The notes beneath the pieces were generated by a model that was not told the origin of the DNA, ran no database searches, and worked only from the letters and a program-made list of their open reading frames with translations. The position numbers and the translations under genes are program-made. A stretch of 64,000 nt of DNA from Sphingopyxis sp. (GTDB lineage Bacteria; Pseudomonadota; Alphaproteobacteria; Sphingomonadales; Sphingomonadaceae): NCBI GenBank assembly GCA_030148985.1, contig JASBSJ010000067.1:1-64000 (forward strand), written 5' to 3'. The first letter of the stretch is position 1; every line of letters begins with the position of its first letter. This document shows positions 23,864-31,827 of this stretch, one piece after another.

Positions 23864-25339
23864 TCATTCGAGCATGAGCGCAGCGGTCGCCTTGGCGCTG
23901 CCGACGACACCGGGGATCCCCGCGCCCGGATGCGTCCCCGCGCCGACGAAGTAAAGATTGGAAATCACGTCGTCGCGGTTGTGCGCGCGGAAATAGGCCG
24001 ACTGCCACAGCACAGGTTCGAGGCTGAAGGCGCTGCCCAGATGCGCGCTGAGGTCGCGGCCGAAATCGGCAGGGGTGTAGTGAAAGCGCGTGACGAGATT
24101 GGCGCGAAGACCGGGGGCGACGCGCCGCTCGACCTCCTCGATGATCGCGTCGGCGAAGCGCGCGCCGAAATCGCCGTCCCAGTCGGCTTTTGCCTTGCCG
24201 AGATGCGCGACGGGGGCGAGTGCATAAAAGGTCGAGTGCGCGGGCGGCGCCATGCCGGGATCGGTGATGCTGGGATGGTGGAGATAGAGCGAGAAATCGT
24301 CGGGCACGACGCCGTTTCTGTAGATGTCGGCGAGCAACCCCTGATAGCGCGGGCCGAACAAGATGCTGTGGTGCGCGACGTCGGGATATTCGCCCTTCGC
24401 GCCGAAATGGACGACGAACAGCGACGGCGACCAGCGTTTGCGCGCCAGGCTGCGCGCCGTTTTCGGCCCGCGGGGATGATCGGCGAGCAGGTCGCGATAG
24501 CTGTGCATCAGGTCGCCGTTGCACGCCACCATCTCGGCGTCGCCGTGCCAGCCGCTCGTGGTGGTCACCCCGGTGGCGCGGTCGCCCGCAGCGTGGATCA
24601 TCGCCACCGCATCACCCAGCCGCAGCGTCCCGCCCAGCCGCTCGAACAGGCGGACCATCGCGGCGACCAGCCGGTTGGTCCCGCCGCGCGCGAACCAGAC
24701 GCCGCCGTCCTTCTCGATCGTGTGGATGAGCGCATAGACGGCGCTCGTCGTCATCGGATTGCCGCCGACGAGCAGGGTGTGGAACGACAGCGCCTGCCGC
24801 AGCCGTTCGTCGCGAACATAGGAGGAGACGATCGAATAGACGCTGCGCCACGCCTGATATTTCATCAGCGCCGGGGCGGCCTTGATCATCGTCGAAAAGT
24901 CGAGGAAGGCCGTCGCGCCGAGCTTGACATAGCCCTGTTCGTAAACGCCCTTCGAATAATCGAGGAAGCGTTCGTAACCCGCAACATCGGCGGGGTTCAT
25001 CCGCGCGATCTCTGCATGAAGCGCGGCCTCGTCGTTCGAATAGTCGAAATTGGTGCCGTCGGGCCAGTTCAGCCGGTAAAAGGGGCTGACGGGCATCAGC
25101 TCGACGTCGGCGGCCATGTCCTGCCCGCTCAGTTCCCATAGTTCGCCAAGGCACGGCGGGTCGGTGATGACGGTCGGCCCGGCGTCGAAGGTGAAGCCGT
25201 CGCGCACCCAATGATAGGCGCGCCCGCCGGGCTTGTCGCGCGCCTCGACGATCGTCGTCGCGACGCCCGCCGACTGGAGCCGGATCGCAAGCGCGAGGCC
25301 GCCGAAACCGGCGCCGATGACGATCGCGCGGCGGCTCAT
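23864..25339 (-). CDS. crtI: Phytoene desaturase / dehydrogenase CrtI
   Basis: 491 residues. N-terminal FAD motif 'AIVIGAGFGGLALAIRLQSAG' and C-terminal 'LYFVGAGTHPGAGIPGVVGSAKA' (carotenoid desaturase signature). It converts phytoene to lycopene by successive FAD-dependent desaturations. Start at 25339 because the Rossmann strand begins four residues in and the ATGA overlap with crtY fixes it; the frame runs far upstream only by chance inside crtY. Confidence 0.95.
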   Translation of the reverse strand: MSRRAIVIGAGFGGLALAIRLQSAGVATTIVEARDKPGGRAYHWVRDGFTFDAGPTVITDPPCLGELWELSGQDMAADVELMPVSPFYRLNWPDGTNFDYSNDEAALHAEIARMNPADVAGYERFLDYSKGVYEQGYVKLGATAFLDFSTMIKAAPALMKYQAWRSVYSIVSSYVRDERLRQALSFHTLLVGGNPMTTSAVYALIHTIEKDGGVWFARGGTNRLVAAMVRLFERLGGTLRLGDAVAMIHAAGDRATGVTTTSGWHGDAEMVACNGDLMHSYRDLLADHPRGPKTARSLARKRWSPSLFVVHFGAKGEYPDVAHHSILFGPRYQGLLADIYRNGVVPDDFSLYLHHPSITDPGMAPPAHSTFYALAPVAHLGKAKADWDGDFGARFADAIIEEVERRVAPGLRANLVTRFHYTPADFGRDLSAHLGSAFSLEPVLWQSAYFRAHNRDDVISNLYFVGAGTHPGAGIPGVVGSAKATAALMLE

Positions 25340-26493
25340 CGCCAGTCGAGCCTGGCGAGCGCGGCAAGCGCGCGGCTGACGGGCACCGGCGGCTTGCCGG
25401 CGAGCAGGCGCAGCCGGTCCGCTGTGGTTGAACGCCCGGCATAGAAGCGCGCGATCAGCCGCGGCGAGAGGCGATAGAAGCGCTCGAAAATGCGGTAGCG
25501 CGCCTCCGGGTCGGCGGCGCGGAACAGCATGGCATCGAGCATCCGGTAGTAGCGCTGGCGGTGCCACGACGCCGCGGCGCGCGCGCGGAGCCGCCCGGGC
25601 AGGTCGGCGCGGCCGACCAGCGCGGGCAGCGCAGCGGCGGTGCGCACCGCGTGCGGCAAGGAATAGCCCGTGGTTGCGTGAAACATTCCCGCACGCGCAC
25701 CGATCCGCGCGGTGCGGTCCGATGCCGGCCACAGCCGGTTGAAATCGCCTGCGACCACCACTGGTAACACTCCACTCTCCTCGCGCATCGTTGTGGTCAC
25801 CTGCCAGCCCTGCGCCGCGGCATAGGCGGCTATCCTCTCGCGCACCAGCGGTTCGTCGAGGGCGGCGTCGTCGCTGTAATAAGTGTCCTCGACGAACAGC
25901 GTCTCGGCATCGAAGGGGAGGAGGTAGACAAAGCGATAGCCGTCCAGCTGCTCGACCGTCGCGTCCATGACCACCGGCTGCTCGATGCCGTGCCCGCCCG
26001 TGATCGTCAGCGCCTGCCCGACGAATTTCTGCCAGCCGCAGTCGAGCGTTGGAAACTTGCCCCCGCCGCGCGCGTCAATCACATGCTTCGCCGACAACCG
26101 CCCGCCGCGCGCCAGCAGCAGATGGTCGGGCGCGACATGCTTCGCGCGATCGGCGATGATATGCCCGTCGGGCAGCGCCGCCGCGACCGCCTCGGCAAGC
26201 GCCTCGCCGGTGATGCTCTTGTACCCCATGTCCAGCGTCCGGTCGTGCGCGGGAAAGCGCACATCGTAGCGCGGCCAGTGATAGCGGACGAGCGGTGCGA
26301 CGAGCCAGCGGTCCTTCTTGGCGATGTCGCTGTCGAAAAAGGACCAGACATGATTGCCGCCGACCTGCCCCGGCTCGACCAGCCGTATGTCGAGATCGGG
26401 TCGCTTGGCCGCCAGCGCGAGCGCGGCAAGACCGCCCGCAAGCCCGCCGCCGACGATCGCGATGTCGCATTTATCGAAATTCGGCCCCACCAT
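25336..26493 (-). CDS. crtY: Lycopene beta-cyclase
   Basis: 385 residues. FAD/NAD motif 'CDIAIVGGGLAGGLAALALAAK', then 'HVWSFFDSDI' and 'HVIDARG' and 'YSLPHAVRTAA' typical of CrtY. It cyclises both ends of lycopene to beta-carotene. Its stop overlaps crtI by four bases. First gene of the crtY-crtI-LOG-crtB direction; divergent from the sterol-desaturase pseudogene 73 nt away. Confidence 0.95.
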   Translation of the reverse strand: MVGPNFDKCDIAIVGGGLAGGLAALALAAKRPDLDIRLVEPGQVGGNHVWSFFDSDIAKKDRWLVAPLVRYHWPRYDVRFPAHDRTLDMGYKSITGEALAEAVAAALPDGHIIADRAKHVAPDHLLLARGGRLSAKHVIDARGGGKFPTLDCGWQKFVGQALTITGGHGIEQPVVMDATVEQLDGYRFVYLLPFDAETLFVEDTYYSDDAALDEPLVRERIAAYAAAQGWQVTTTMREESGVLPVVVAGDFNRLWPASDRTARIGARAGMFHATTGYSLPHAVRTAAALPALVGRADLPGRLRARAAASWHRQRYYRMLDAMLFRAADPEARYRIFERFYRLSPRLIARFYAGRSTTADRLRLLAGKPPVPVSRALAALARLDWR

Positions 26494-26566
26494 GATTCCG
26501 CCCTAGCCGCCCATTGCGTCCGTGCAAAGCCATTGCAACGCGCCGCCGAACGGCTAGCCTCCCGCC

Positions 26567-27328
26567 ATGACCGGCTGGGCGATCCTTTTGTCTGCGCTTG
26601 CGATGACCGCCATCGTCGGGGTGCGCTATCTGATAACCAGCGGCGCCTTTGCGCTCGCGACGCGTGTCCGCCATCCCGGCCTCTATCGCGGGCTCGAACC
26701 GCAGATGCGCCGCGAGATCGGCTGGAGCCTCGCCAGCGCCGCCATTTACGGCATTCCCGCCGGGGTGGTCGCCTGGGGATGGCAGGCGCATGGCTGGACG
26801 CGCATCTAGACCGACGCCGATGCCTTTCCGCTCTGGTATCTGCCCGTCAGCCTGCTCCTTTATCTGCTGCTCCACGACACATGGTTTTACTGGACGCATC
26901 GTTGGATGCACCGCCCGCGCCTCTTTCGCCTCGCGCACGCCGTCCATCACGCCAGCCGCCCGCCGACCGCGTGGGCGGCGATGAGTTTCCACCCGATCGA
27001 GGCGATCACCGGCGCCATCGTCATTCCCGCGCTCGTCTTTGTCATTCCGATCCATGTCGGGGTGCTGGGTCTCGTTCTGGCGATCATGACGCTGATGGGG
27101 GTCGGCAATCATATGGGGTGGGAGATGTTCCCGCGCGCGCTTGTTCATGGACCAGCAGGGCGCTGGCTGATAACCGCGACGCATCACCAGGCGCATCATG
27201 CCGCCTACCGGGGGAATTATGGACTTTATTTCCGTTTCTGGGATCGCGCGTGCGGCACGGACATCGGGCTTGGCCGCTTTGATCCTGTGCGCCCTTGCGG
27301 CGAACGCCCCGCCGCCACCGACGGTTGA
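26567..27328 (+). pseudogene. Sterol desaturase / fatty-acid hydroxylase-family protein with in-frame amber stop
   Basis: One frame carries the whole protein: 'ILLSALAMTAIVGVRYLITSGAFAL' then a single TAG at 26807-26809, then 'TDADAFPLWYLPVSLLLYLLL' and the histidine boxes 'HDTWFYWTHRWMH', 'HAVHHAS' and 'HHQAHH' expected for a diiron membrane hydroxylase. Only one stop interrupts about 254 codons, and the codon before it ('WTRI') fits a Tyr-to-stop change. The family hydroxylates lipids or carotenoids; with crt genes beside it a carotenoid-ring role is plausible. Either a recent nonsense mutation or a base error. The 3' end overlaps the DUF2141 gene. Confidence 0.85.
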
Positions 27329-27683
27329 GGTCAGCGTTACCGGGCTGCGCAGCACCAAGGGGCAACTGCTCGTCTGCCTGACGACCAAGGCCAGCGCCTT
27401 TCCCGATTGCAGCAAGGACAAAGGTTCGGTGCGCATGGCGGTGAAGGCCGCCGATGCCGCCCGCTTCGACATCCATGCGCCCGCGAACGGCACCTATGCC
27501 ATTGCGGTCGTCCATGATGAAAATGGCAATAACAAGATGGACAAGGCGATCTTCCTGCCGCGCGAAGGCTTTGGCTTTTCGCGCAATCCCGCGATTGCCA
27601 TGGGCCCGCCGAGCTTCAAATCGGCAAGTTTTGCGGTTGCGGGCGATATGCGTCAGTCGATCAAGATGAAATATATGCTGTAG
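27219..27683 (+). CDS. DUF2141-domain exported protein
   Basis: 154 residues. A signal-like stretch 'SGLAALILCALAANA' precedes a DUF2141 domain ('VEVSVTGLRSTKGQLLVCLTTKASAFPDC...AIAVVHDENGNNKMDKAIFLPREGFGFSRN'). The exact function is unknown; the DxNxNxKMD stretch looks like a calcium-type or turn motif. GGGGGA 4 nt before the ATG at 27219 supports this start. Its first 110 nt overlap the C-terminus of the sterol-desaturase pseudogene in another frame. Such genes often flank carotenoid hydroxylases in sphingomonads. Confidence 0.75.
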   Translation: MDFISVSGIARAARTSGLAALILCALAANAPPPPTVEVSVTGLRSTKGQLLVCLTTKASAFPDCSKDKGSVRMAVKAADAARFDIHAPANGTYAIAVVHDENGNNKMDKAIFLPREGFGFSRNPAIAMGPPSFKSASFAVAGDMRQSIKMKYML

Positions 27684-27754
27684 GACTGGCGACCACACCG
27701 GAGCGATCGACGGCTTTGGGGGCGGGCTCGATGCAGTCGTTGGTAGGCTTGCGT

Positions 27755-28012
27755 GATCCAGTCGGCACGAGGACCGCGGAATCTTTCCAAAGGTCAGGAA
27801 AGGTCAGCCCGGCGCGTTCTCGATCCGAGCAGCGTAGGCCGAGGGATATTTCCAAAGGTCAGCCTTGTGCGGCCGCCGATCAGTCGTTCCGGCCGGATAT
27901 GTCGCACCGGGTTGCTGCGCACGCCCCCGGCGAGCCGGTCATCGCTTTTGTCCACATATTGAAAGAGCAAGGGTGAAGGCTGGCACAGCCGGATCATGTA
28001 GGACAGCGTTTT
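27755..28012 (+). repeat. Family C dispersed element, about 258 bp (copy 2)
   Basis: Plus-strand copy of the element at 20851-21105: GATCCAGTCGGC at the start, AAAGGTCAGGAAAGGTCAGCC blocks (27783-27866), 'GGTTGCTGCGCA' and CATGTAGGACAGCGTTTT at the end. Opposite orientation to copy 1, 6.7 kb away. Confidence 0.7.
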
Positions 28013-28240
28013 CTTTTTGTCGCGGTGAATGTCCGCGTTGGGGTGGGAAACGGAAATACATCATCACGCCAAGTCGGGTAGCCTCGGACGGCGTGGTAAA
28101 ATGCGAAACCAACTTGCTGGTTTGCGACGTCTGAGCATCATCAAACCCCACCCTAGCGTGCTCCTGTTTCCATCAAGCGAATTCGCTTTGGCGGGACCCC
28201 TTTGCTTGATCATTATCAAGTATCGCAAAAAGTGCTCAGC
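28013..28240. other. Intergenic remainder, no gene seen
   Basis: Between the family C repeat and the lipoprotein gene. Short frames exist in each direction but with no ribosome-binding site, family motif or gene-like codon use. G+C drops towards the lipoprotein gene, in keeping with an island boundary. Confidence 0.4.
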
Positions 28241-29113
28241 TCACTTAATTCCTCCTACATAACCTTGCGCGACGGACAAAAGCTCCGACATTGCCGCGTA
28301 ATCTGTGAGCGGACTTTGGGCCCAGATGACTACATTTTCGAGAAGACTTGTGCCCTTGGCACCGCCCAACGTCGGCTCTTCACTGACGTAGAAAATGAGA
28401 GTCACCACAGTCTGGCGATCTTCGTCGTAGACGCTGATTTCCTTGCGTCGTTTGAAATCGTAATAGGCGACCCGGACCTCGTCGCCATCGCCCAAAGCAA
28501 TGCCGACCTGAGCCAGATCTTTTTTCGTCGGGCGCACGTAAATGTCGGGCAGCGCCGCGCGAATGGCATACGGCGTTCGTGGTGGCGAGTCCTTCCAATC
28601 CAACGGACTGGGGGATCTGTAACCAATCTTCAATACTTCGAAGGCCTCCTCGACCGTAGGCGCTATGCTTTTGTTGCCGTAACCCCTTGCTGGATTGACC
28701 GGTCCACGGAGAAAATAGGCGGAACGTCGGTCGCATTGTACCAATTGCCACCCATCACGCTTGGCGCGGTCGATCGATTTTGGGGGATGGATACAGCGAA
28801 AAGACTGCGAACGGCCGGCTTCATGCCAAAGCCCGCTCAGCCCGTCGCGGCCGGACGCCCGATACCTCTCCGGATGCTGGATGAGGAGATCCCGGATTTC
28901 CGAGCGATAGATTTGCGCGGTGGCGAGCGCGGCTTGATATCGCGCCTCCTCGAGTTCTTGCTTTTCTCGCGCCGCGTCCAGCTCTTCAGCCGTGGTTTGC
29001 CTTAGGTGGGGATTATTGTGTCCCTGATCGTTAGCTTGGGAACATGCGCCAAAGAGCGCGCACCAAGCGGCCACAAAGACAACCAGCATTGCTTTGCCGA
29101 GGGGTGACATCAC
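28241..29113 (-). CDS. Putative lipoprotein of unknown function
   Basis: 290 residues. A hydrophobic N-terminus ends in the lipobox LFGAC (Cys24), then a charged coiled-coil-like helix ('QTTAEELDAAREKQELEEARYQAALATAQIYRSE') and a compact domain with 'FEVLKIGYRSPS' and 'YYDFKRRKEISVYDEDRQTVVTLIFY'. I recognise no family. Base composition is lower in G+C than neighbours and the family C repeat flanks it, suggesting acquisition. Start could be ATG 29113 or 29110. Confidence 0.65.
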   Translation of the reverse strand: MMSPLGKAMLVVFVAAWCALFGACSQANDQGHNNPHLRQTTAEELDAAREKQELEEARYQAALATAQIYRSEIRDLLIQHPERYRASGRDGLSGLWHEAGRSQSFRCIHPPKSIDRAKRDGWQLVQCDRRSAYFLRGPVNPARGYGNKSIAPTVEEAFEVLKIGYRSPSPLDWKDSPPRTPYAIRAALPDIYVRPTKKDLAQVGIALGDGDEVRVAYYDFKRRKEISVYDEDRQTVVTLIFYVSEEPTLGGAKGTSLLENVVIWAQSPLTDYAAMSELLSVAQGYVGGIK

Positions 29114-29177
29114 GCTGTGCTATCAAGAACGTATAAGGTCCGCAATCGGTCGCAACCAGCCACAGCCCAAACCATCC

Positions 29178-30716
29178 TTACCCGCTATGCGCATCGCGCA
29201 ATTCGCGTTTCAGCACCTTGCCGATCGGGCTGCGCGGCAGTTCGGCGACCATGCGGATTGCGCTCAGCCGCTGCGTCTTGCCGACCTTGGCGTTGCATGT
29301 TTCGCGCACGCTTTCGGCATCGGCGCCGGGTTTCAGCACAACGAAGGCGACCGGCGTCTCGCCCCATTCCTCGCTCGGCATCCCGACGACCGCCGCCTCG
29401 ACGACCCGGTCGTCGGCGAGGAGAATGGCCTCGAGGTCGCTGGGGAAAATGTTGAACCCGCCCGAGATGATCATGTCCTTCGCGCGGTCCATCAGCGTTA
29501 AAAACCCGTCCTCGTCGATGCGGCCGATGTCGCCGTGGCGATAGAAGAGGTTTCCCTCACTGTCGTACCAGTGCATCGCCTTGGTCGCGTCAGGGCGGTT
29601 GTTATATCCGGTCATCATCGCGGGACTGCGGCCAACGATCTCGCCGACCGACCCCTGCGGCAGTTCGTTGCCATCCTCGTCGATGACCTTGGCGATATGG
29701 CCGGGCGCGGGTTTGCCGACGGTGTGCAGCTTGTCGGGAAACTGATGCGCTTCGAGGATGAAGGCGGCGCCGCCCTCGGTCATGCCGTAAATCTCGACAA
29801 GGCCGCCGGGCCAGCGTTTCAACACATCGGCCTTGAGCGCGGCGGGGAAGGGCGCTGAGGTGCAATATTTCATCACAAAGCTGCTGAGGTCGAAACGGTC
29901 GAAATCGTCGAGCGCCATGATGCGGCGATATTGCACAGGCACGAGCATGCAGTTGGTCGCGCGTTCGCGCTCCGCCAGCCCGAGGAAGCCGCGCGCGTCG
30001 AATTTCTTCATAAGGACAACCTGCCCGCCAGAGCCGACCGTCGGCATGAAGCTGGCCATCGTCGTGTTCGAATAGAGCGGGGTCGATAGGATCGTCACCG
30101 CGTTCGAGCCATAGGCGGGGGCGCCGCGCTGGATATGCTGCCAGCGCATCGCGTGGCTGTGGATAATGCCTTTCGGCGTGCCGGTGGTGCCCGATGAATA
30201 GATGATGTTGAACCCGTCGTCGGGGCCGATCGCAACCGGCCGGGGCAACGCGCCCGCTGGCGCGATCCAGTCGGTCAGCGGCGTGCCCGCGTCGCTGCCG
30301 TCCATCGCAATCAGGTCGCTCGCGGCGATGTCCTGCCCCTGGAGGCTGGTTTTTGCTGCCGCGTCGAGGAACAGGTGGCGCGCGGCGGTATCGGCGATCA
30401 TCGCCGCCATCTGTTCGCCGGTCGCGCTGTTGGTGATCAGCCCCGCGACGCCGCCGGCTCGCAATGTGCCGAGGATGACCGCCATCTGTTCGACGCTATT
30501 GAGGCCCGCAATCGCGGTGCGATCTCCTTTTTGAAAGCCATTCTGCTGTAGCCGCGCGGCGATTCGGTCGGTCAATTGATCCAGTTCGGACCAGCTCAGC
30601 CGCCGCTCGGCATCCGCAGCCGCTACGGCATCGGGACGTTCCGCGGCGTGGGCACGGACAAGGTCGGGCAGGGTGGCGAAGGCGCCGTCGAGCATTTCGA
30701 TACTGGTCATGGCCAT
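29178..30716 (-). CDS. AMP-dependent acyl-CoA synthetase/ligase
   Basis: 512 residues. The AMP-binding core 'YSSGTTGTPKGIIHSHAMRW', 'YGMTEGG' and the C-terminal 'GDIGRIDEDGFLTLMDRAKDMIISGGFNIFPSDLE', with catalytic lysine in 'RSPIGKVLKRELRD', place it in the acyl-CoA ligase family. It activates a carboxylic acid to its CoA ester through an acyl-adenylate. Substrate unknown; a second ligase (31828) and a crotonase are close by, suggesting fatty or aromatic acid degradation. Start 30716 or 30710; no strong ribosome-binding site. Confidence 0.92.
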   Translation of the reverse strand: MAMTSIEMLDGAFATLPDLVRAHAAERPDAVAAADAERRLSWSELDQLTDRIAARLQQNGFQKGDRTAIAGLNSVEQMAVILGTLRAGGVAGLITNSATGEQMAAMIADTAARHLFLDAAAKTSLQGQDIAASDLIAMDGSDAGTPLTDWIAPAGALPRPVAIGPDDGFNIIYSSGTTGTPKGIIHSHAMRWQHIQRGAPAYGSNAVTILSTPLYSNTTMASFMPTVGSGGQVVLMKKFDARGFLGLAERERATNCMLVPVQYRRIMALDDFDRFDLSSFVMKYCTSAPFPAALKADVLKRWPGGLVEIYGMTEGGAAFILEAHQFPDKLHTVGKPAPGHIAKVIDEDGNELPQGSVGEIVGRSPAMMTGYNNRPDATKAMHWYDSEGNLFYRHGDIGRIDEDGFLTLMDRAKDMIISGGFNIFPSDLEAILLADDRVVEAAVVGMPSEEWGETPVAFVVLKPGADAESVRETCNAKVGKTQRLSAIRMVAELPRSPIGKVLKRELRDAHSG

Positions 30717-30799
30717 GGACTAGCACAGCCGAAAGGCGGTGCAATGCCGGCGGGGTGGCGGCGCGACACGGTGTTGCGGCGGCGATCGGGGTTGCGGGG

Positions 30800-31525
30800 A
30801 TGGCATCATCGGAAAGCGGCCCGGAGGGCAGCGGGAAGCCGCTCGTCGGCGTCTATCATCCGCTCGCGGAACGTGCCGACAGGCTACGCGCCGCGATCGA
30901 GGGGGCGGGGCTGGCGACGCAGGTGTTGCCGTCGCACGTCAACGGGCTGCGTCCGTGGCGCGATTGTTGTTTTGACCTGCTTCTCGTCAACCCGTTCCTC
31001 GACTGGCAGGACCCTTTCGCCTTTGTTCGCCTTGCCGCTTCAGTCGCGGGGCGACGTCCGCTGATCGCAATGTCGGACCGCGACTCGCTCGATGACCGGA
31101 TGCTGGCGCTTGCCGCCGGGGCGGACGATGCGGTTGGCTGGATCGACAATCTTCCCGAACTGCTCGCGCGCATAGCGGGGTTGCTCCGACGCAGCCGCGT
31201 TGCGGCGGGGCAGCTCGGCGCGGGCGAGCTCAGAATCGACCTGATCGACCGGCGCGTAGAGCGCGCGGGGCGGGTGATCCGCCTGCCGCTGCGCGAATTC
31301 GACCTGCTCGCCAACCTGGCGCGCGTTCCCGACCGCCCGCTGTCGCGCGACGCGCTGCTGAAGGCGGTATGGCGAATCGATTTCGATCCGGGGACGAACC
31401 GGGTCGAGGTGCATATGTCGCGGCTGCGCGCCAAGGTCGATCGCGGTTTTTCGTGGCCGATGCTGCATACGGTGAAGGGCGTGGGTTATGCGCTGCGCTC
31501 GCGGCCGGAAAATTCACCACCTTGA
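30800..31525 (+). CDS. OmpR/PhoB-like winged-helix regulator with degenerate receiver
   Basis: 241 residues from ATG 30800. The C-terminal winged helix is intact: 'RRVERAGRVIRLPLREFDLLANLARVPDRPLSRDALLKAVW' then 'GTNRVEVHMSRLRAKVD' and 'HTVKGVGYALR'. The N-terminal receiver-like half lacks the phosphorylation pattern: the position where Asp normally follows the beta3 strand is Asn64 ('FDLLLVNPFLDW'), the acidic pair after beta1 is absent ('VGVYHPLAE') and the beta5 lysine is missing. No sensor kinase adjoins. It probably works without phosphotransfer. Confidence 0.85.
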   Translation: MASSESGPEGSGKPLVGVYHPLAERADRLRAAIEGAGLATQVLPSHVNGLRPWRDCCFDLLLVNPFLDWQDPFAFVRLAASVAGRRPLIAMSDRDSLDDRMLALAAGADDAVGWIDNLPELLARIAGLLRRSRVAAGQLGAGELRIDLIDRRVERAGRVIRLPLREFDLLANLARVPDRPLSRDALLKAVWRIDFDPGTNRVEVHMSRLRAKVDRGFSWPMLHTVKGVGYALRSRPENSPP

Positions 31526-31564
31526 AGGGGTTGTCGGCGGCTTTGGGGGTAGGGAGCTGCCGAT

Positions 31565-31690
31565 CCTCCCCCGCAGGGGTAGGGGGACCACCCGCAGGGT
31601 GGTGGAGGGGCACAGGCCCGCATAGGCCCGCTTTCGATCGATGGTACCCCTCCACCACCTTCGGTGGTCCCCCTCCCCGTTCCGGGGAGG
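31565..31690. repeat. Family B palindromic repeat (copy 2)
   Basis: CCTCCCCCGCAGGGGTAGGG ... CGTTCCGGGGAGG with internal GGTGGTGGAGGGG and CCCCTCCACCACC arms; matches the 20693 and 60930 copies. Confidence 0.8.
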
Positions 31691-31827
31691 ATCGCAATGT
31701 TCGCTTCCGGCCATCCCGCGCCCGCTACACCGACCCTGTCACGCATCCCACCTCGCTTGACCAAAAGTTTCAGCTTGCTACTCATCTTCGACATAAAGAG
31801 AGCCACGATTCCCGGAGATGATGCCCG

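Noticed and set aside
28202-29005. 267-codon frame on the plus strand
   Set aside because: Antisense to the lipoprotein gene, which has a lipobox and a plausible start; this one has neither.
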